From Hyphomicrobiales bacterium (GTDB lineage Bacteria > Pseudomonadota > Alphaproteobacteria > Rhizobiales > Rhizobiaceae), in assembly GCA_900472605.1 (NCBI GenBank), contig UCJD01000019.1, forward strand, positions 7,807 through 62,586: a DNA stretch of 54,780 bases. Direction: 5' to 3'. This document shows positions 17,105-25,875 of this stretch, in pieces. The translations under genes and the position numbers were made by a program. Below the pieces are notes generated by a model. That model was not told the DNA's origin. It saw only the letters and a program-made list of their open reading frames with translations, and ran no database searches. Positions within the stretch are counted from its first letter, which is position 1. The number at the start of each line of letters is the position of its first letter.

Positions 17105-17527
17105 ATGTCATCGAGCGGCATAAGGCTAGTCCTTGCCAGTGTTCTTGCCGCTGCTGCGGCTTGCGCACCCGCCTTCGCCCAGGAGCAGCGCATGCTCCGG
17201 GTCTATATGGATCAGGCGCGCGTATTGAAGCTCGATCGTCCCGTCAGCAAGGTCATTGTCGGCAATGCCAAGGTGGCCGATGCGACCGTTGCCGACGCAA
17301 AGACCATAGTGCTAACCGGCCGCAGCTTCGGTAGCACCAATCTCGTCCTGCTTGATGCAGACGGCAATGCCATTCTCGACCAGAGCATTCTTGTATCCAT
17401 CGACGAAGCCAACACTGTGCGTGTGTTCCGCCAGACGGAGCGCACGGTGTTGTCCTGCACGCCGAACTGCGAACAGCACAGCGACACCACGGCCGCCGCC
17501 GCCGGAGCGAGCGCGACTGGGCCCTGA
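17105..17527 (+). CDS. Free-standing pilus-assembly N-domain protein (secretin N-domain paralogue)
   Basis: Secreted protein of 140 residues, from the ATG at 17105; an upstream in-frame ATG would add 30 residues that spoil the signal peptide. The signal peptide ends near AFAQ (about residue 25). The body is one copy of the domain found at the N-terminus of CpaC: VSKVIVGNAKVADATV, then GRSFGSTNLVLLDADG. The secretin channel domain is absent. The tail carries two cysteines (SCTPNC) that could form a disulfide, then an Ala-rich end. Similar short proteins occur in rhizobial Flp loci, but their role is unknown; binding to the pilus or secretin in the periplasm is an inference. Confidence 0.82.
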   Translation: MSSSGIRLVLASVLAAAAACAPAFAQEQRMLRVYMDQARVLKLDRPVSKVIVGNAKVADATVADAKTIVLTGRSFGSTNLVLLDADGNAILDQSILVSIDEANTVRVFRQTERTVLSCTPNCEQHSDTTAAAAGASATGP

Positions 17528-17622
17528 TCGAGGCACTTTTACTTGTTGTTAAATTTCTGAACCGGCTTGAAACGGAAAATCAACGTTCGGCACCTAGAAG
17601 TGCATGATCGAAGCTGTGTCGG

Positions 17623-18249
17623 ATGCAGGCCATGACGGAATTGGATCAAACAGCGGAACGGACGGATCGGCGCCAATGCAGGCGGCGGTGGTCCATTGCC
17701 GCTTTCAGGCGCTCGCGTGATGGAGCCGCTGCGATCGAATTCGCGCTTCTCGCCATTCCCTATTTCATGGTCGTTTTCGCGATCATCGAAACCTTCATCG
17801 CCTTCGCCGGCGAAGAGCTCGTATCCAATGCCGTCGATACGCTCGGCCGCAAGATCCGCACCGGCCAGATCACGGCTGCCAATACCGATCGCACCGCGTT
17901 TCGCACTGCCTTCTGCAAGGAGATCTCGATCCTGATCACCTGTTCATCGACGGAGGCCGCAACGCCGAACAAGCTTTTCGTCGATGTCCAGAAGTTCGCG
18001 ACTTTCGCAGCTATCCCGACGACCATTCCAAAGAAATCGACCGCCACCTTTTCCGACCTCGACACATCGGCGCTTCAATATGCGCCCGGTGGCGCCGGGA
18101 CCATCAACATGGTCAGGGCTTACTACAAATGGCAGGTGATCGGCGACCTCATCCGCCCCTATATTTCCAATGTCAGGCCATCCGATGGCTCTTCGGCTTA
18201 CTTCCTCATTGTCGCGACATCCGCTTTCCAGAACGAGCAGTACCCGTGA
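17623..18249 (+). CDS. TadE-family minor pilin (pseudopilin) 1
   Basis: Membrane-anchored pseudopilin of 208 residues. After a basic N-terminal stretch it has a processing-type site and helix, DGAAAIEFALLAIPYFMVVF at about 33-52, with the Glu-Phe version of the pilin motif. The rest is a periplasmic domain. ATGs at 17623 and 17632 are both possible starts. It ends in TGATG, so its stop overlaps the start of the second TadE-type gene and the two are translated together. Confidence 0.85.
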   Translation: MQAMTELDQTAERTDRRQCRRRWSIAAFRRSRDGAAAIEFALLAIPYFMVVFAIIETFIAFAGEELVSNAVDTLGRKIRTGQITAANTDRTAFRTAFCKEISILITCSSTEAATPNKLFVDVQKFATFAAIPTTIPKKSTATFSDLDTSALQYAPGGAGTINMVRAYYKWQVIGDLIRPYISNVRPSDGSSAYFLIVATSAFQNEQYP

Positions 18250-18827
18250 TGAGGATCCGCAGCGCAATCGCCAAGTTTCGGGCCGTCTGCAGCCGCTTCG
18301 CCGGGAACCGCGATGGCATGGGCGCTATCGAGTTCGCCATCCTCTTTCCGATCCTCGTCATGCTCTATGTCGGTGCCTTCGAGATCACCATCGGTCTCAG
18401 CGTCAGCAAGCGCGCCTCGCGCGCCGCTGCGACGGTGGCGGATATCGTCACCCAGCAGCAGACTGTGACGAAGTCCTGGCTCGCGGACATGCCCAATGCT
18501 GCCGCGGCGATCTTCGTGCCTTACAACGCCGGAACCACGCTCAGCCTGAAGATCACGGGCATCCAGATCGACGCCGCCGCTAACCCGACCGTCAAGTGGT
18601 CCTGGGCGCAGGACAACAGCCGTCCCTACGCGGCCAATTCAACAGTAACGGTCCCGACCGATCTCAGGAAGGCAAACAGCTTTCTCGTCCGCTCGGAACT
18701 GTCCATCCCCTACAAGCTGTTCCTCTTCGCGCCCAATCTCATGCCGAACAACAGCACCCTCACCATCAGCCGCACCTACTACTACCGGCAGCGCCAGGGC
18801 GACAACGTCCTGTGCAGCGACTGCTGA
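18249..18827 (+). CDS. TadE-family minor pilin (pseudopilin) 2
   Basis: Second pseudopilin, 192 residues from the ATG at 18249 that overlaps the preceding stop. The pilin-like site and helix are DGMGAIEFAILFPILVMLY at about 23-41. A periplasmic domain follows and ends with two cysteines (CSDC at the C-terminus). Flp loci normally encode TadE and TadF, with TadG as a larger third; only two small ones are here, and no von Willebrand-type TadG is seen in the window. Confidence 0.85.
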   Translation: MRIRSAIAKFRAVCSRFAGNRDGMGAIEFAILFPILVMLYVGAFEITIGLSVSKRASRAAATVADIVTQQQTVTKSWLADMPNAAAAIFVPYNAGTTLSLKITGIQIDAAANPTVKWSWAQDNSRPYAANSTVTVPTDLRKANSFLVRSELSIPYKLFLFAPNLMPNNSTLTISRTYYYRQRQGDNVLCSDC

Positions 18828-18947
18828 CCGCAGCATTGAGATAGCGCAGGCGCACCCGCGCATTTGCCATCCTCGTGCCTCCGTTATAAGGCTTGTGACC
18901 CGGCGGCCGGCAATCCGGCACGCCAGCTTTTCAGTGTCGGGTGAAAC

Positions 18948-20168
18948 ATGCCGCGTGCCTTTCTATTCGTGATGGATTCTTTCGGCGTCGGTGGCGCCCC
19001 CGATGCGGCCGCCTATGGCGATGAGGGCGCGGATACGCTCGGCCATATCGCCGAATTCTGCGCTGCCGGCCTGGGTGACCGCGAGGGCCTGCGATCAGGG
19101 CCGCTGAAGCTGCCGAACCTCACGGCTCTGGGCCTGCTGCATCTTGCCAAGGCCGCATCCGGCAAGATCCCTGTCGGCATGCCGATGGCCGAGAAGGTCT
19201 ATGCCAGTTTCGGCGCGGCCAACGAGGTCTCGCGCGGCAAGGACACGCCGTCGGGCCATTGGGAAATCGCCGGCACGCCCGTCAATTTCGACTGGGGCTA
19301 TTTCCCGACCGAGGGTGACGCCTTCGCGCCCGAATTCGTCGAGGCGCTGTGCCGCGCGGCCGAGGTCTCGGGCATCCTCGGCAATTGCCACGCCTCCGGC
19401 ACCGATATCATCGCTCGCTACGGCGAGGAACACATCCGCACCGGCAAGCCCATCTGCTACACTTCGTCGGACTCCGTCTTCCAGGTCGCCGCTCACGAGA
19501 AGCATTTCGGCCTCGAGCGGCTGATGACCTTCTGCGCCATCGCCCGCGCCCTTCTCGACCGCGAAAACATCGGCCGCGTCATCGCCCGTCCCTTTGTTGG
19601 CGAAACCCGGGCGACGTTCGAGCGCACCGGCAATCGCCGCGATTTCTCCGTGCCGCCGCCGGAGCCAACGCTGCTTGACCGGCTGGTGAAGGAAGGGCGT
19701 ACTGTCCACGCCGTCGGCAAGGTGGGCGATATCTTCGCCCACCAGGGCGTGTCGCGGGTCGTCAAGGCAAACGGAAACGCGGCGCTGATGGATGCGACGC
19801 TGGACGCCATGGACGTGGCTGAGGATGGCGATCTCGTCTTCACCAATTTCGTGGATTTCGACATGCTTTACGGCCACCGCCGCGACGTTCCCGGCTATGC
19901 CGCGGCGCTCGAAGCCTTCGACGCGCGCCTGTCCGAGGTGGGCGGCAAGCTGAAGCCCGGCGATCTCGTCATCATCACCGCCGACCACGGTTGCGACCCT
20001 ACCTGGCGCGGTACCGACCATACCCGCGAGCGGGTTCCCATCATCGCCTACGGTCCCGGGCATCGCCCGCGCAACATCGGTATCCGCACCAGCTACGCCG
20101 ATATCGGCGAGACCATCGCCCAGCACCTGCGCATTCCCGCCGGTCCGCACGGGAGGAGCTTTCTATGA
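18948..20168 (+). CDS. deoB: Phosphopentomutase
   Basis: Interconverts (deoxy)ribose 1-phosphate and 5-phosphate, linking nucleoside phosphorolysis to central metabolism; 406 residues, the normal size. Alkaline-phosphatase-superfamily metal sites are visible: the first aspartate in VMDSFGVGG (about D10), the DTPSGHWE stretch near residue 97, and [17 protein letters not shown] near residue 345. It overlaps add by four bases (ATGA) and forms the first gene of the plus-strand salvage block. Confidence 0.96.
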   Translation: MPRAFLFVMDSFGVGGAPDAAAYGDEGADTLGHIAEFCAAGLGDREGLRSGPLKLPNLTALGLLHLAKAASGKIPVGMPMAEKVYASFGAANEVSRGKDTPSGHWEIAGTPVNFDWGYFPTEGDAFAPEFVEALCRAAEVSGILGNCHASGTDIIARYGEEHIRTGKPICYTSSDSVFQVAAHEKHFGLERLMTFCAIARALLDRENIGRVIARPFVGETRATFERTGNRRDFSVPPPEPTLLDRLVKEGRTVHAVGKVGDIFAHQGVSRVVKANGNAALMDATLDAMDVAEDGDLVFTNFVDFDMLYGHRRDVPGYAAALEAFDARLSEVGGKLKPGDLVIITADHGCDPTWRGTDHTRERVPIIAYGPGHRPRNIGIRTSYADIGETIAQHLRIPAGPHGRSFL

Positions 20169-21133
20169 CGTCGCATCTGAAGAAGGTCGAGCTGCACTGT
20201 CATCTGGAGGGCGCCGCCCCGCCGGCGCTGACATTGGCGCAGGCCCGCAAGTACAACACCGATATCAGCGCCTATCTCAATGACGGCGCCTATGTCTGGC
20301 ATGATTTCGCGAGCTTCCTCGAGTGCTACGACAAGATCTCCGAAGTCTACAAGACCGAAGAAGACTACGCGCTGCTCACCGAAACCTATCTGGCCGAACT
20401 CGCCGCGATCGGCACGATCTATAGCGAGCTCATCGTCTCGCCCGACCACGGCAAGCGCATCGGCCTCGGCGCCGACGCCTATATCGAAGGCGTGTGCGAG
20501 GGCATCCGCCGCGCCAGGGCCGCATCAGGCATCGAGGCCCGGCTGATCGTCACCGGCGAGCGCCACTTCGGCCCCGACAGCGTCATCGGTGCTGCCGAAT
20601 ATGCCGCAAGCGCCCGCAATCCTCTCATCACGGGCTTCAACCTCGCAGGCGAGGAGCGCATGGGCCGGGTGTCGGATTATGCTCGGGCCTTCGATATCGC
20701 CCGCGATGCCGGCCTCGGGCTCACCATCCACGCCGGCGAAGTCTGTGGCGCCTTCAGCGTCGCCGATGCGCTGGATGCCGTTCGCCCGGCCCGCATCGGC
20801 CATGGTGTGCGCGCCATCGAGGATGCGAATCTCGTCAGGCGGCTGGCCGATCAGGGCACGGTCCTGGAGGTCTGCCCGGGCTCGAACATCGCGCTCAAGG
20901 TCTTCCCGGATTTCCAGTCGCATCCGTTGCGGGCCCTCAAGGAGGCCGGCGTGCGCGTCACCATCAGCTCCGACGATCCGCCCTTCTTCCACACCTCGCT
21001 CGAGCGGGAATACGACCTCGCTTCCTCCGTCTTCGGCTTCAGCGACGCGGAGATCGACGCGATCACCCGCACCGGCATCGAGGCCGCCTTCGTCGACGAG
21101 GCAACGCGCAGCAAGCTTCTGGCCAGGCTCTGA
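20165..21133 (+). CDS. add: Adenosine deaminase
   Basis: Zinc enzyme that deaminates (deoxy)adenosine to (deoxy)inosine, the substrate of PunA; 322 residues. Metal and catalytic motifs are in order: HCHLEGA (H11, H13), HAGE (about 192-195), the IGHG stretch near residue 214, and SSDDPPFF near residue 272. The start at 20165 overlaps the deoB stop and has GGAGGAG upstream. Confidence 0.93.
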   Translation: MTSHLKKVELHCHLEGAAPPALTLAQARKYNTDISAYLNDGAYVWHDFASFLECYDKISEVYKTEEDYALLTETYLAELAAIGTIYSELIVSPDHGKRIGLGADAYIEGVCEGIRRARAASGIEARLIVTGERHFGPDSVIGAAEYAASARNPLITGFNLAGEERMGRVSDYARAFDIARDAGLGLTIHAGEVCGAFSVADALDAVRPARIGHGVRAIEDANLVRRLADQGTVLEVCPGSNIALKVFPDFQSHPLRALKEAGVRVTISSDDPPFFHTSLEREYDLASSVFGFSDAEIDAITRTGIEAAFVDEATRSKLLARL

Positions 21134-21149
21134 TCCGTCCCGATCCGGG

Positions 21150-21179
21150 CCAGATTGGGGATCGCCAGATTGGGGATCG
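21150..21179. repeat. Exact 15-bp tandem duplication between add and upp
   Basis: CCAGATTGGGGATCG occurs twice in tandem (21150-21164 and 21165-21179), directly after the add stop. Small GC-rich inverted repeats follow. It is 89 bases before the upp start. Confidence 0.8.
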
Positions 21180-21267
21180 CAGGGGCAATTTGCCCTCCGC
21201 TCTTGCGGCGGAGACAAATTCCGTGGAAGAAACATACTATAAGAACAGCTAAAGAAAGGGCTCGGCC

Positions 21268-21897
21268 ATGAACGGCGTAACGGTCATCGATCATCCGCTC
21301 GTGCAGCACAAACTCACCATCATGCGGCGCAAGGAAACCTCGACGGGCAGCTTCCGCCGCCTGTTGCGCGAAATCTCCACGTTGCTGTGTTACGAGGTGA
21401 CGCGTGATCTCGAGCTGACGATGGCAACCATCGAAACACCAATGCAGACGATGGAATCGCCGATCCTCGAGGGTAAGAAGCTGGTCTTCGTGTCGATCCT
21501 GCGTGCCGGCAACGGCCTGCTCGAAGGCATGCTGGAACTGGTTCCCTCCGCGCGCGTCTCGCATATCGGCATGTATCGCGACCACGACACGCTGCAGCCG
21601 GTGGAATACTATTTCAAGGCGCCCGAAGGTCTCGACGAGCGCCTTATGATCGTCGTCGATCCGATGCTGGCAACCGGCAACTCCTCGATCGCCGCGATCC
21701 AGAAGCTCAAGGAACGCGGCGCCACCAACATCCGCTTCCTCTGCCTGCTCGCAGCCCCCGAGGGCATCAAGAACTTCCAGGAAGCCCATCCTGATGTGAA
21801 GATCTATACCGCTTCGATCGACAGCCATCTCAACGAGAAGGGCTACATCATGCCCGGTCTCGGCGATGCCGGCGACCGCATGTACGGCACGAAGTAA
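21268..21897 (+). CDS. upp: Uracil phosphoribosyltransferase
   Basis: Makes UMP from uracil and PRPP, 209 residues. The PRPP-binding loop is [12 protein letters not shown] at about 130-141. The uracil-binding C-terminus ([17 protein letters not shown]) is intact. It follows add after 134 bases in the same direction and recovers the uracil released by DeoA-type phosphorolysis. A hairpin follows the stop. Confidence 0.96.
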   Translation: MNGVTVIDHPLVQHKLTIMRRKETSTGSFRRLLREISTLLCYEVTRDLELTMATIETPMQTMESPILEGKKLVFVSILRAGNGLLEGMLELVPSARVSHIGMYRDHDTLQPVEYYFKAPEGLDERLMIVVDPMLATGNSSIAAIQKLKERGATNIRFLCLLAAPEGIKNFQEAHPDVKIYTASIDSHLNEKGYIMPGLGDAGDRMYGTK

Positions 21898-21932
21898 TTA
21901 ATACGCCGTTTACCATTTAAGATGTTACATGG

Positions 21933-21955
21933 GGCCTGGGCTATGTTTCCAGGCC
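21933..21955 (+). terminator. Hairpin downstream of upp
   Basis: Perfect 7-bp stem GGCCTGG/CCAGGCC with a nine-base loop, 35 bases past the upp stop and followed by TTATCT. It is a plausible Rho-independent terminator with a weak U tract. Confidence 0.55.
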
Positions 21956-22058
21956 TTATCTCCTTCCGCCGTTAGCAACTTTTCAGCAATTGTGGCTTAG
22001 CTGCTAAAGATACGGCCGCGCATGATGCACGGTTTATACAGGAAGGATTTCTGTTTCC

Positions 22059-22592
22059 ATGCTCTTGCGTACAGTCATATTCGCAAGCATCGCAGCGGTG
22101 CTTGCAACACAGGTTCCTTCCTTCATCGGAAGCGCGCCTGCACGACCGGAAGGCCCGATCTCCGCCAATTTCGTTTCCGGTGCCATCGACCCCTCACCTA
22201 CGACCGCCATAACCGGCAATGGCAGCAGCATGCGCCTGCAGGCCGACCAGCAGGGCCATTATACGGGCGATTTCCGCATCAACGGCAAATCGGTCTCCGG
22301 CCTGATCGATACCGGCGCCACCTATGTCGCGCTGAACGAGACCATGGCTCGCCGCCTCGGCTACACCGCCAACCAGCTCGATTTCCGCTATTCGGTCAAC
22401 ACCGCCAACGGCCAGACAAAGGCCGCCCATATCATGCTTGACCGCGTGGAAATCGGGGGCATTCGCGTGCGCGATGTCGAGGCTTTCGTCTTGAAGGACG
22501 AAGCCCTGTCTTCGACGCTCGTCGGCATGAGCTTCCTGAAGAAGCTAGCCTCCTACGCGGTGGCTGATGGCTCGCTCAGCATGAAGCAGTAA
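22059..22592 (+). CDS. Retropepsin-like aspartic protease, TIGR02281 type
   Basis: Exported or membrane-anchored single-domain aspartic protease of 177 residues. An N-terminal hydrophobic stretch (about 5-27) serves as signal or anchor. The active-site loop is LIDTGATYVAL at about 85-95, with the Asp-Thr-Gly triplet of retroviral-type proteases, which act as dimers. The second half contains the VGMSFLKKL stretch typical of the family. Its natural substrate is not known. It ends four bases from the convergent deoA gene. Confidence 0.85.
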   Translation: MLLRTVIFASIAAVLATQVPSFIGSAPARPEGPISANFVSGAIDPSPTTAITGNGSSMRLQADQQGHYTGDFRINGKSVSGLIDTGATYVALNETMARRLGYTANQLDFRYSVNTANGQTKAAHIMLDRVEIGGIRVRDVEAFVLKDEALSSTLVGMSFLKKLASYAVADGSLSMKQ

Positions 22593-22596
22593 ACTC

Positions 22597-23904
22597 TCAA
22601 AGCCGCGATGAAATGACCGGTGGCAGCGCAGGCGCGCTGTCGCCGATCGTGTAGTTCGCCTGAAGCGCCGCAGCCGCTATCTTCGCCGCATCGTCGGTCG
22701 CCGCATGCACGAAGCCGATCGGATCGCCGCGCTCGATGCGCGTGCCGAGCGGCAACAGATGGTCGAACCCGACGCGGTGGTCGATCCGGTCGTCAGGATG
22801 CCGTCGCCCGCCACCGAGGTCGATCACAGCAATTCCGATATCGCGGGCATCGCAGCCCGTCAGCCAACCATCCCGTGCCGCCACGACGGGCAGGATGGAC
22901 GGGGCAGGGGTCAGATGGAGCTCCGGCCTCTCCAGAAGGTCGGCCGGTCCGCCCAGCATGTGTGCCATGCGGCCGAAAATCTCCGCCGCCTTGCCGGATG
23001 AAACTGCTTCCGCTGCCCTCCTCTCGCCGTCCTCTAGGGAGGAGGCGACGCGCGATTGCACCAGCATCTCGGCCGCAAAGGCAAGCACGACCTTCTCCAG
23101 CCGCGTGCCCTTTTTCTCGCCTTTCAGGAACGCCAGACAGTTGCGGATTTCGAGCGTATTGCCGACGGCGTCGGCCAACGGCTCGTTCATGTCGGTTATC
23201 AGTGCCGAGGTCTTGAGCCCCGCCCCATTCGCGACCTCGACCAGCGATTTCGCCAGCTGCGCCGCCTCCTCGGGTGAAGCCATGAAGGCGCCGTTGCCGA
23301 CCTTCACGTCGAGCACCAACGTCTGAAGACCGGCCGCCAGCTTCTTCGATAGGATCGACGCGGTGATCAGCGGAATGGAATCGACCGTCGCGGTCACGTC
23401 ACGCACCGCGTAGAGCTTTCCGTCGGCCGGCGCCAGCGCTGCGGTCTGGCCGATGATGGCGCAGCCCGCCTCCTTCACCACCTTGCGAAAGCGCGTTGCA
23501 TCGGGACTAACAGTATAGCCTGGTATGGATTCCAGCTTGTCGAGCGTGCCGCCGGTGTGGCCGAGCCCGCGTCCTGATATCATCGGCACCGCCAGCCCGC
23601 AGCTTGCTGCGATCGGCGCGAGCATCAGCGAGACGTTGTCGCCGACCCCGCCGGTCGAATGCTTGTCGGCGATCGGCCTGTCGATATCGGCCCATGACAG
23701 CATGTCGCCGGAGCGGGCCATCGCCATGGTCAGCGCCACGATTTCGTCGCGCTCCATCCCCTCGAACCAGACAGCCATGGCAAAGGCGCCGATCTGCCCT
23801 TCGGAGAGCGCCCCCTTGGCAAGCGCGCCGATGAACGCCCCGATATCCTCATCGGACAGCCTCCCGCCGTCGCGTTTTCGCCGAATGATCTCCTGCGGGA
23901 TCAC
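22597..23904 (-). CDS. deoA: Thymidine phosphorylase
   Basis: Cleaves thymidine and deoxyuridine with phosphate, giving the base and deoxyribose 1-phosphate; 435 residues. The family motif SGRGLGHTGGTLDKLES is at about 110-126 and KHSTGGVGDNVS at about 80-91, both nearly identical to the enterobacterial enzyme. The GTG at 23904 is chosen because translation then begins VIPQEIIRRKRDG, matching the known N-terminus, and because it is one base after the deoC stop. The longer ATG-started frame reads through deoC sequence. Confidence 0.95.
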   Translation of the reverse strand: MIPQEIIRRKRDGGRLSDEDIGAFIGALAKGALSEGQIGAFAMAVWFEGMERDEIVALTMAMARSGDMLSWADIDRPIADKHSTGGVGDNVSLMLAPIAASCGLAVPMISGRGLGHTGGTLDKLESIPGYTVSPDATRFRKVVKEAGCAIIGQTAALAPADGKLYAVRDVTATVDSIPLITASILSKKLAAGLQTLVLDVKVGNGAFMASPEEAAQLAKSLVEVANGAGLKTSALITDMNEPLADAVGNTLEIRNCLAFLKGEKKGTRLEKVVLAFAAEMLVQSRVASSLEDGERRAAEAVSSGKAAEIFGRMAHMLGGPADLLERPELHLTPAPSILPVVAARDGWLTGCDARDIGIAVIDLGGGRRHPDDRIDHRVGFDHLLPLGTRIERGDPIGFVHAATDDAAKIAAAALQANYTIGDSAPALPPVISSRL

Positions 23905-23905
23905 C

Positions 23906-24682
23906 TCAGTAGCTCGCCGCAGCAGCCGGAGCCGATTGCGTGCCGGACAGCACCGCCAGGATGTCGTCGAGCACACCGGACGCGCCGAAGCGGAAGGTCG
24001 AGGGGATCGCCCAGTCGGGCGTCATGATCGTCTCGGCGAGGCTGAGATAAAGTGCTGCATCCGCCACCGAGGCAATGCCTCCGGCCGGCTTGAAGCCGAC
24101 CTTGCGTCCGCTCTGGCGTATCGCCCGAAGCATGATGTCGGCCGCCTCAAGCGTTGCATTGACCGAAACCTTGCCGGTCGAGGTCTTGATGAAGTCGGCG
24201 CCGGCCTCGATCGCCAGTTCCGAAGCGCGGCGGATCATCGCCGCATCCTTGATCTCGCCGGTCTCAAGGATCACCTTGAGCAACGTGGCTTCGCCGCATT
24301 CGGCGCGCACGGCGGCAACCATGTCGGTCACAGCCCGGCCGCTGCCGGCGATGAACTTGCGATAGGGAATGACGAGGTCGATCTCGTCGGCGCCATCAGC
24401 GATTGCCTCGCGGGTCTCCGCCGCCACGTCGGCGACCTCCATGTCGCCGGAGGGGAAGTTGACGACGGTGGCGATCTTGACGGGATGGCCGCTGCCGAGG
24501 ATCGAGCGCGCATGCGCCACGAAGCGCGGCCAGATGCAGATCGCGGCGCTATTGCCATAGGGCGTCTGCGCGCGTGCGCACAAGGCCTCGATCTGCGCTT
24601 CCGTGCAGTCGTCCTTGAGGTTGGTGAGGTCAAGCAGCGACAGCGCCACGGCCGCCGTTTCCTTCAGCGAGTGATTGCTCAT
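23906..24682 (-). CDS. deoC: Deoxyribose-phosphate aldolase
   Basis: Splits deoxyribose 5-phosphate into acetaldehyde and glyceraldehyde 3-phosphate; 258 residues, TIM barrel. The Schiff-base lysine is in DFIKTSTGK (about 167-175 region), with the second conserved lysine in VGFKPAGG. The start overlaps the punA stop (ATGA) and the stop is one base from deoA, so the genes are translated as a chain. Confidence 0.95.
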   Translation of the reverse strand: MSNHSLKETAAVALSLLDLTNLKDDCTEAQIEALCARAQTPYGNSAAICIWPRFVAHARSILGSGHPVKIATVVNFPSGDMEVADVAAETREAIADGADEIDLVIPYRKFIAGSGRAVTDMVAAVRAECGEATLLKVILETGEIKDAAMIRRASELAIEAGADFIKTSTGKVSVNATLEAADIMLRAIRQSGRKVGFKPAGGIASVADAALYLSLAETIMTPDWAIPSTFRFGASGVLDDILAVLSGTQSAPAAAASY

Positions 24683-25485
24683 GCTTCATTTCCTCCAGCC
24701 GCGATCATCTCTTTGAGGATGGCGGCGAGACGGGCACCGCCGATGGGCGCCATCTCCTTGGTTTCGTCGTGGCTCAGTTCCGAACCCGTCATTCCGGCCC
24801 CATAGTTGGTGATAACGGAAGCCGCCGCAACCCTCATGTCCAGCATTCGGGCAATGATCACCTCAGGCACGGTCGACATCCCGACAGCATCGGCGCCGAG
24901 AATGCGGGCCATGCGGATTTCCGCCGGCGTCTCGAAGCTCGGACCCGAGAACCACATGTACACACCCTGTGCCAGCGGGATGCCGGCTGTATAGGCCGCC
25001 TCGCGCATCGCCTCCGCAAGTGCCGCATCGTAAGCCGAGGTCATGCCCACGAACCGCCGGTCGCTCTCCTCGCCGATCAGCGGATTGATGCCGGAATAAT
25101 TGATGTGATCGGTGATCTGCATCACCGATCCGGGCGCCAGATCGTCCCGCAGCGACCCCGCCGAATTGGTCAGGATCAGCGTCTCGACACCCAGCCCCTT
25201 GAGTACCTCGATCGGTACCCGCATGGCATTGGCATCGCCTTTCTCGTAGAAGTGCACCCGGCCTGACAGCATGATGACAGGCACACCGCCCAGCCTGCCG
25301 GCCACCACCTCGCCAGCATGGCCGGAGACGGCGCTGACCGGAAAGCCAGGGATATCCGCATAGGAAACCCTGACCGGATCCTCGATCGCGCTCACCAGAG
25401 ATCCGAGCCCCGAGCCCAGCACGATACCGAAGCGCGGCGCAAGCCCGCCGAGCTTCGCGTGCAGCAGGTCGAGCGCGGCCTTCAT
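24679..25485 (-). CDS. punA: Purine-nucleoside phosphorylase (trimeric type)
   Basis: Phosphorolysis of inosine, guanosine and their deoxy forms; 268 residues, as in the trimeric PNP class. The phosphate site is VLGSGLGSL (about 21-29) and HFYEKGDA. The purine pocket stretch YMWFSGPSFETPAEIR is near residue 190, and the Asn of VITNYGAGM lies in the base-binding region near 240. The ATG at 25485 overlaps the cdd stop by four bases; a longer upstream frame lies inside cdd. It works on the inosine made by Add. Confidence 0.93.
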   Translation of the reverse strand: MKAALDLLHAKLGGLAPRFGIVLGSGLGSLVSAIEDPVRVSYADIPGFPVSAVSGHAGEVVAGRLGGVPVIMLSGRVHFYEKGDANAMRVPIEVLKGLGVETLILTNSAGSLRDDLAPGSVMQITDHINYSGINPLIGEESDRRFVGMTSAYDAALAEAMREAAYTAGIPLAQGVYMWFSGPSFETPAEIRMARILGADAVGMSTVPEVIIARMLDMRVAAASVITNYGAGMTGSELSHDETKEMAPIGGARLAAILKEMIAAGGNEA

Positions 25486-25871
25486 CCGAGTTCGGTCTCG
25501 AAGCTGAACGGCAAAAGCTCGTCCATGGTCATGGTCTTCTTCACGCCGGTCTCGTCGCAAAGATAGATTTTCGTACCCTTGGAGGCGAATTCCGAGATCT
25601 TCTGCCGGCAGCCGCCGCAGGGCGGGCAAAGTGCCAGCTTCTCGGCGATCACGGCGATCTCGACGATCTTCTTCGCCCCGCCCATGATCATCGCGCTGAT
25701 GGCGGTCGGCTCGGCGCACCAGCCTTGAGGAAACGACAGGTTCTCGATATTGGCGCCGGTATACACCTTTCCGTCCTCGGCGCGGATGGCAGCGCCGACG
25801 GGGAATTTCGAATACGGCGCGTGCGCGAAGGCCATGGCGCCGCGGGCGGCTTCGAAGAGGTCGTGGGACAT
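25482..25871 (-). CDS. cdd: Cytidine deaminase
   Basis: Deaminates (deoxy)cytidine to (deoxy)uridine, 129 residues, the small homotetrameric type. Zinc ligands and catalytic glutamate are visible: C52 and E54 in CAEPTAI, then C85 and C88 in PPCGGCRQ. It starts four bases after the downstream permease gene of the BMP transporter and overlaps punA, which ties import to catabolism. Confidence 0.95.
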   Translation of the reverse strand: MSHDLFEAARGAMAFAHAPYSKFPVGAAIRAEDGKVYTGANIENLSFPQGWCAEPTAISAMIMGGAKKIVEIAVIAEKLALCPPCGGCRQKISEFASKGTKIYLCDETGVKKTMTMDELLPFSFETELG

Positions 25872-25875
25872 GGGT

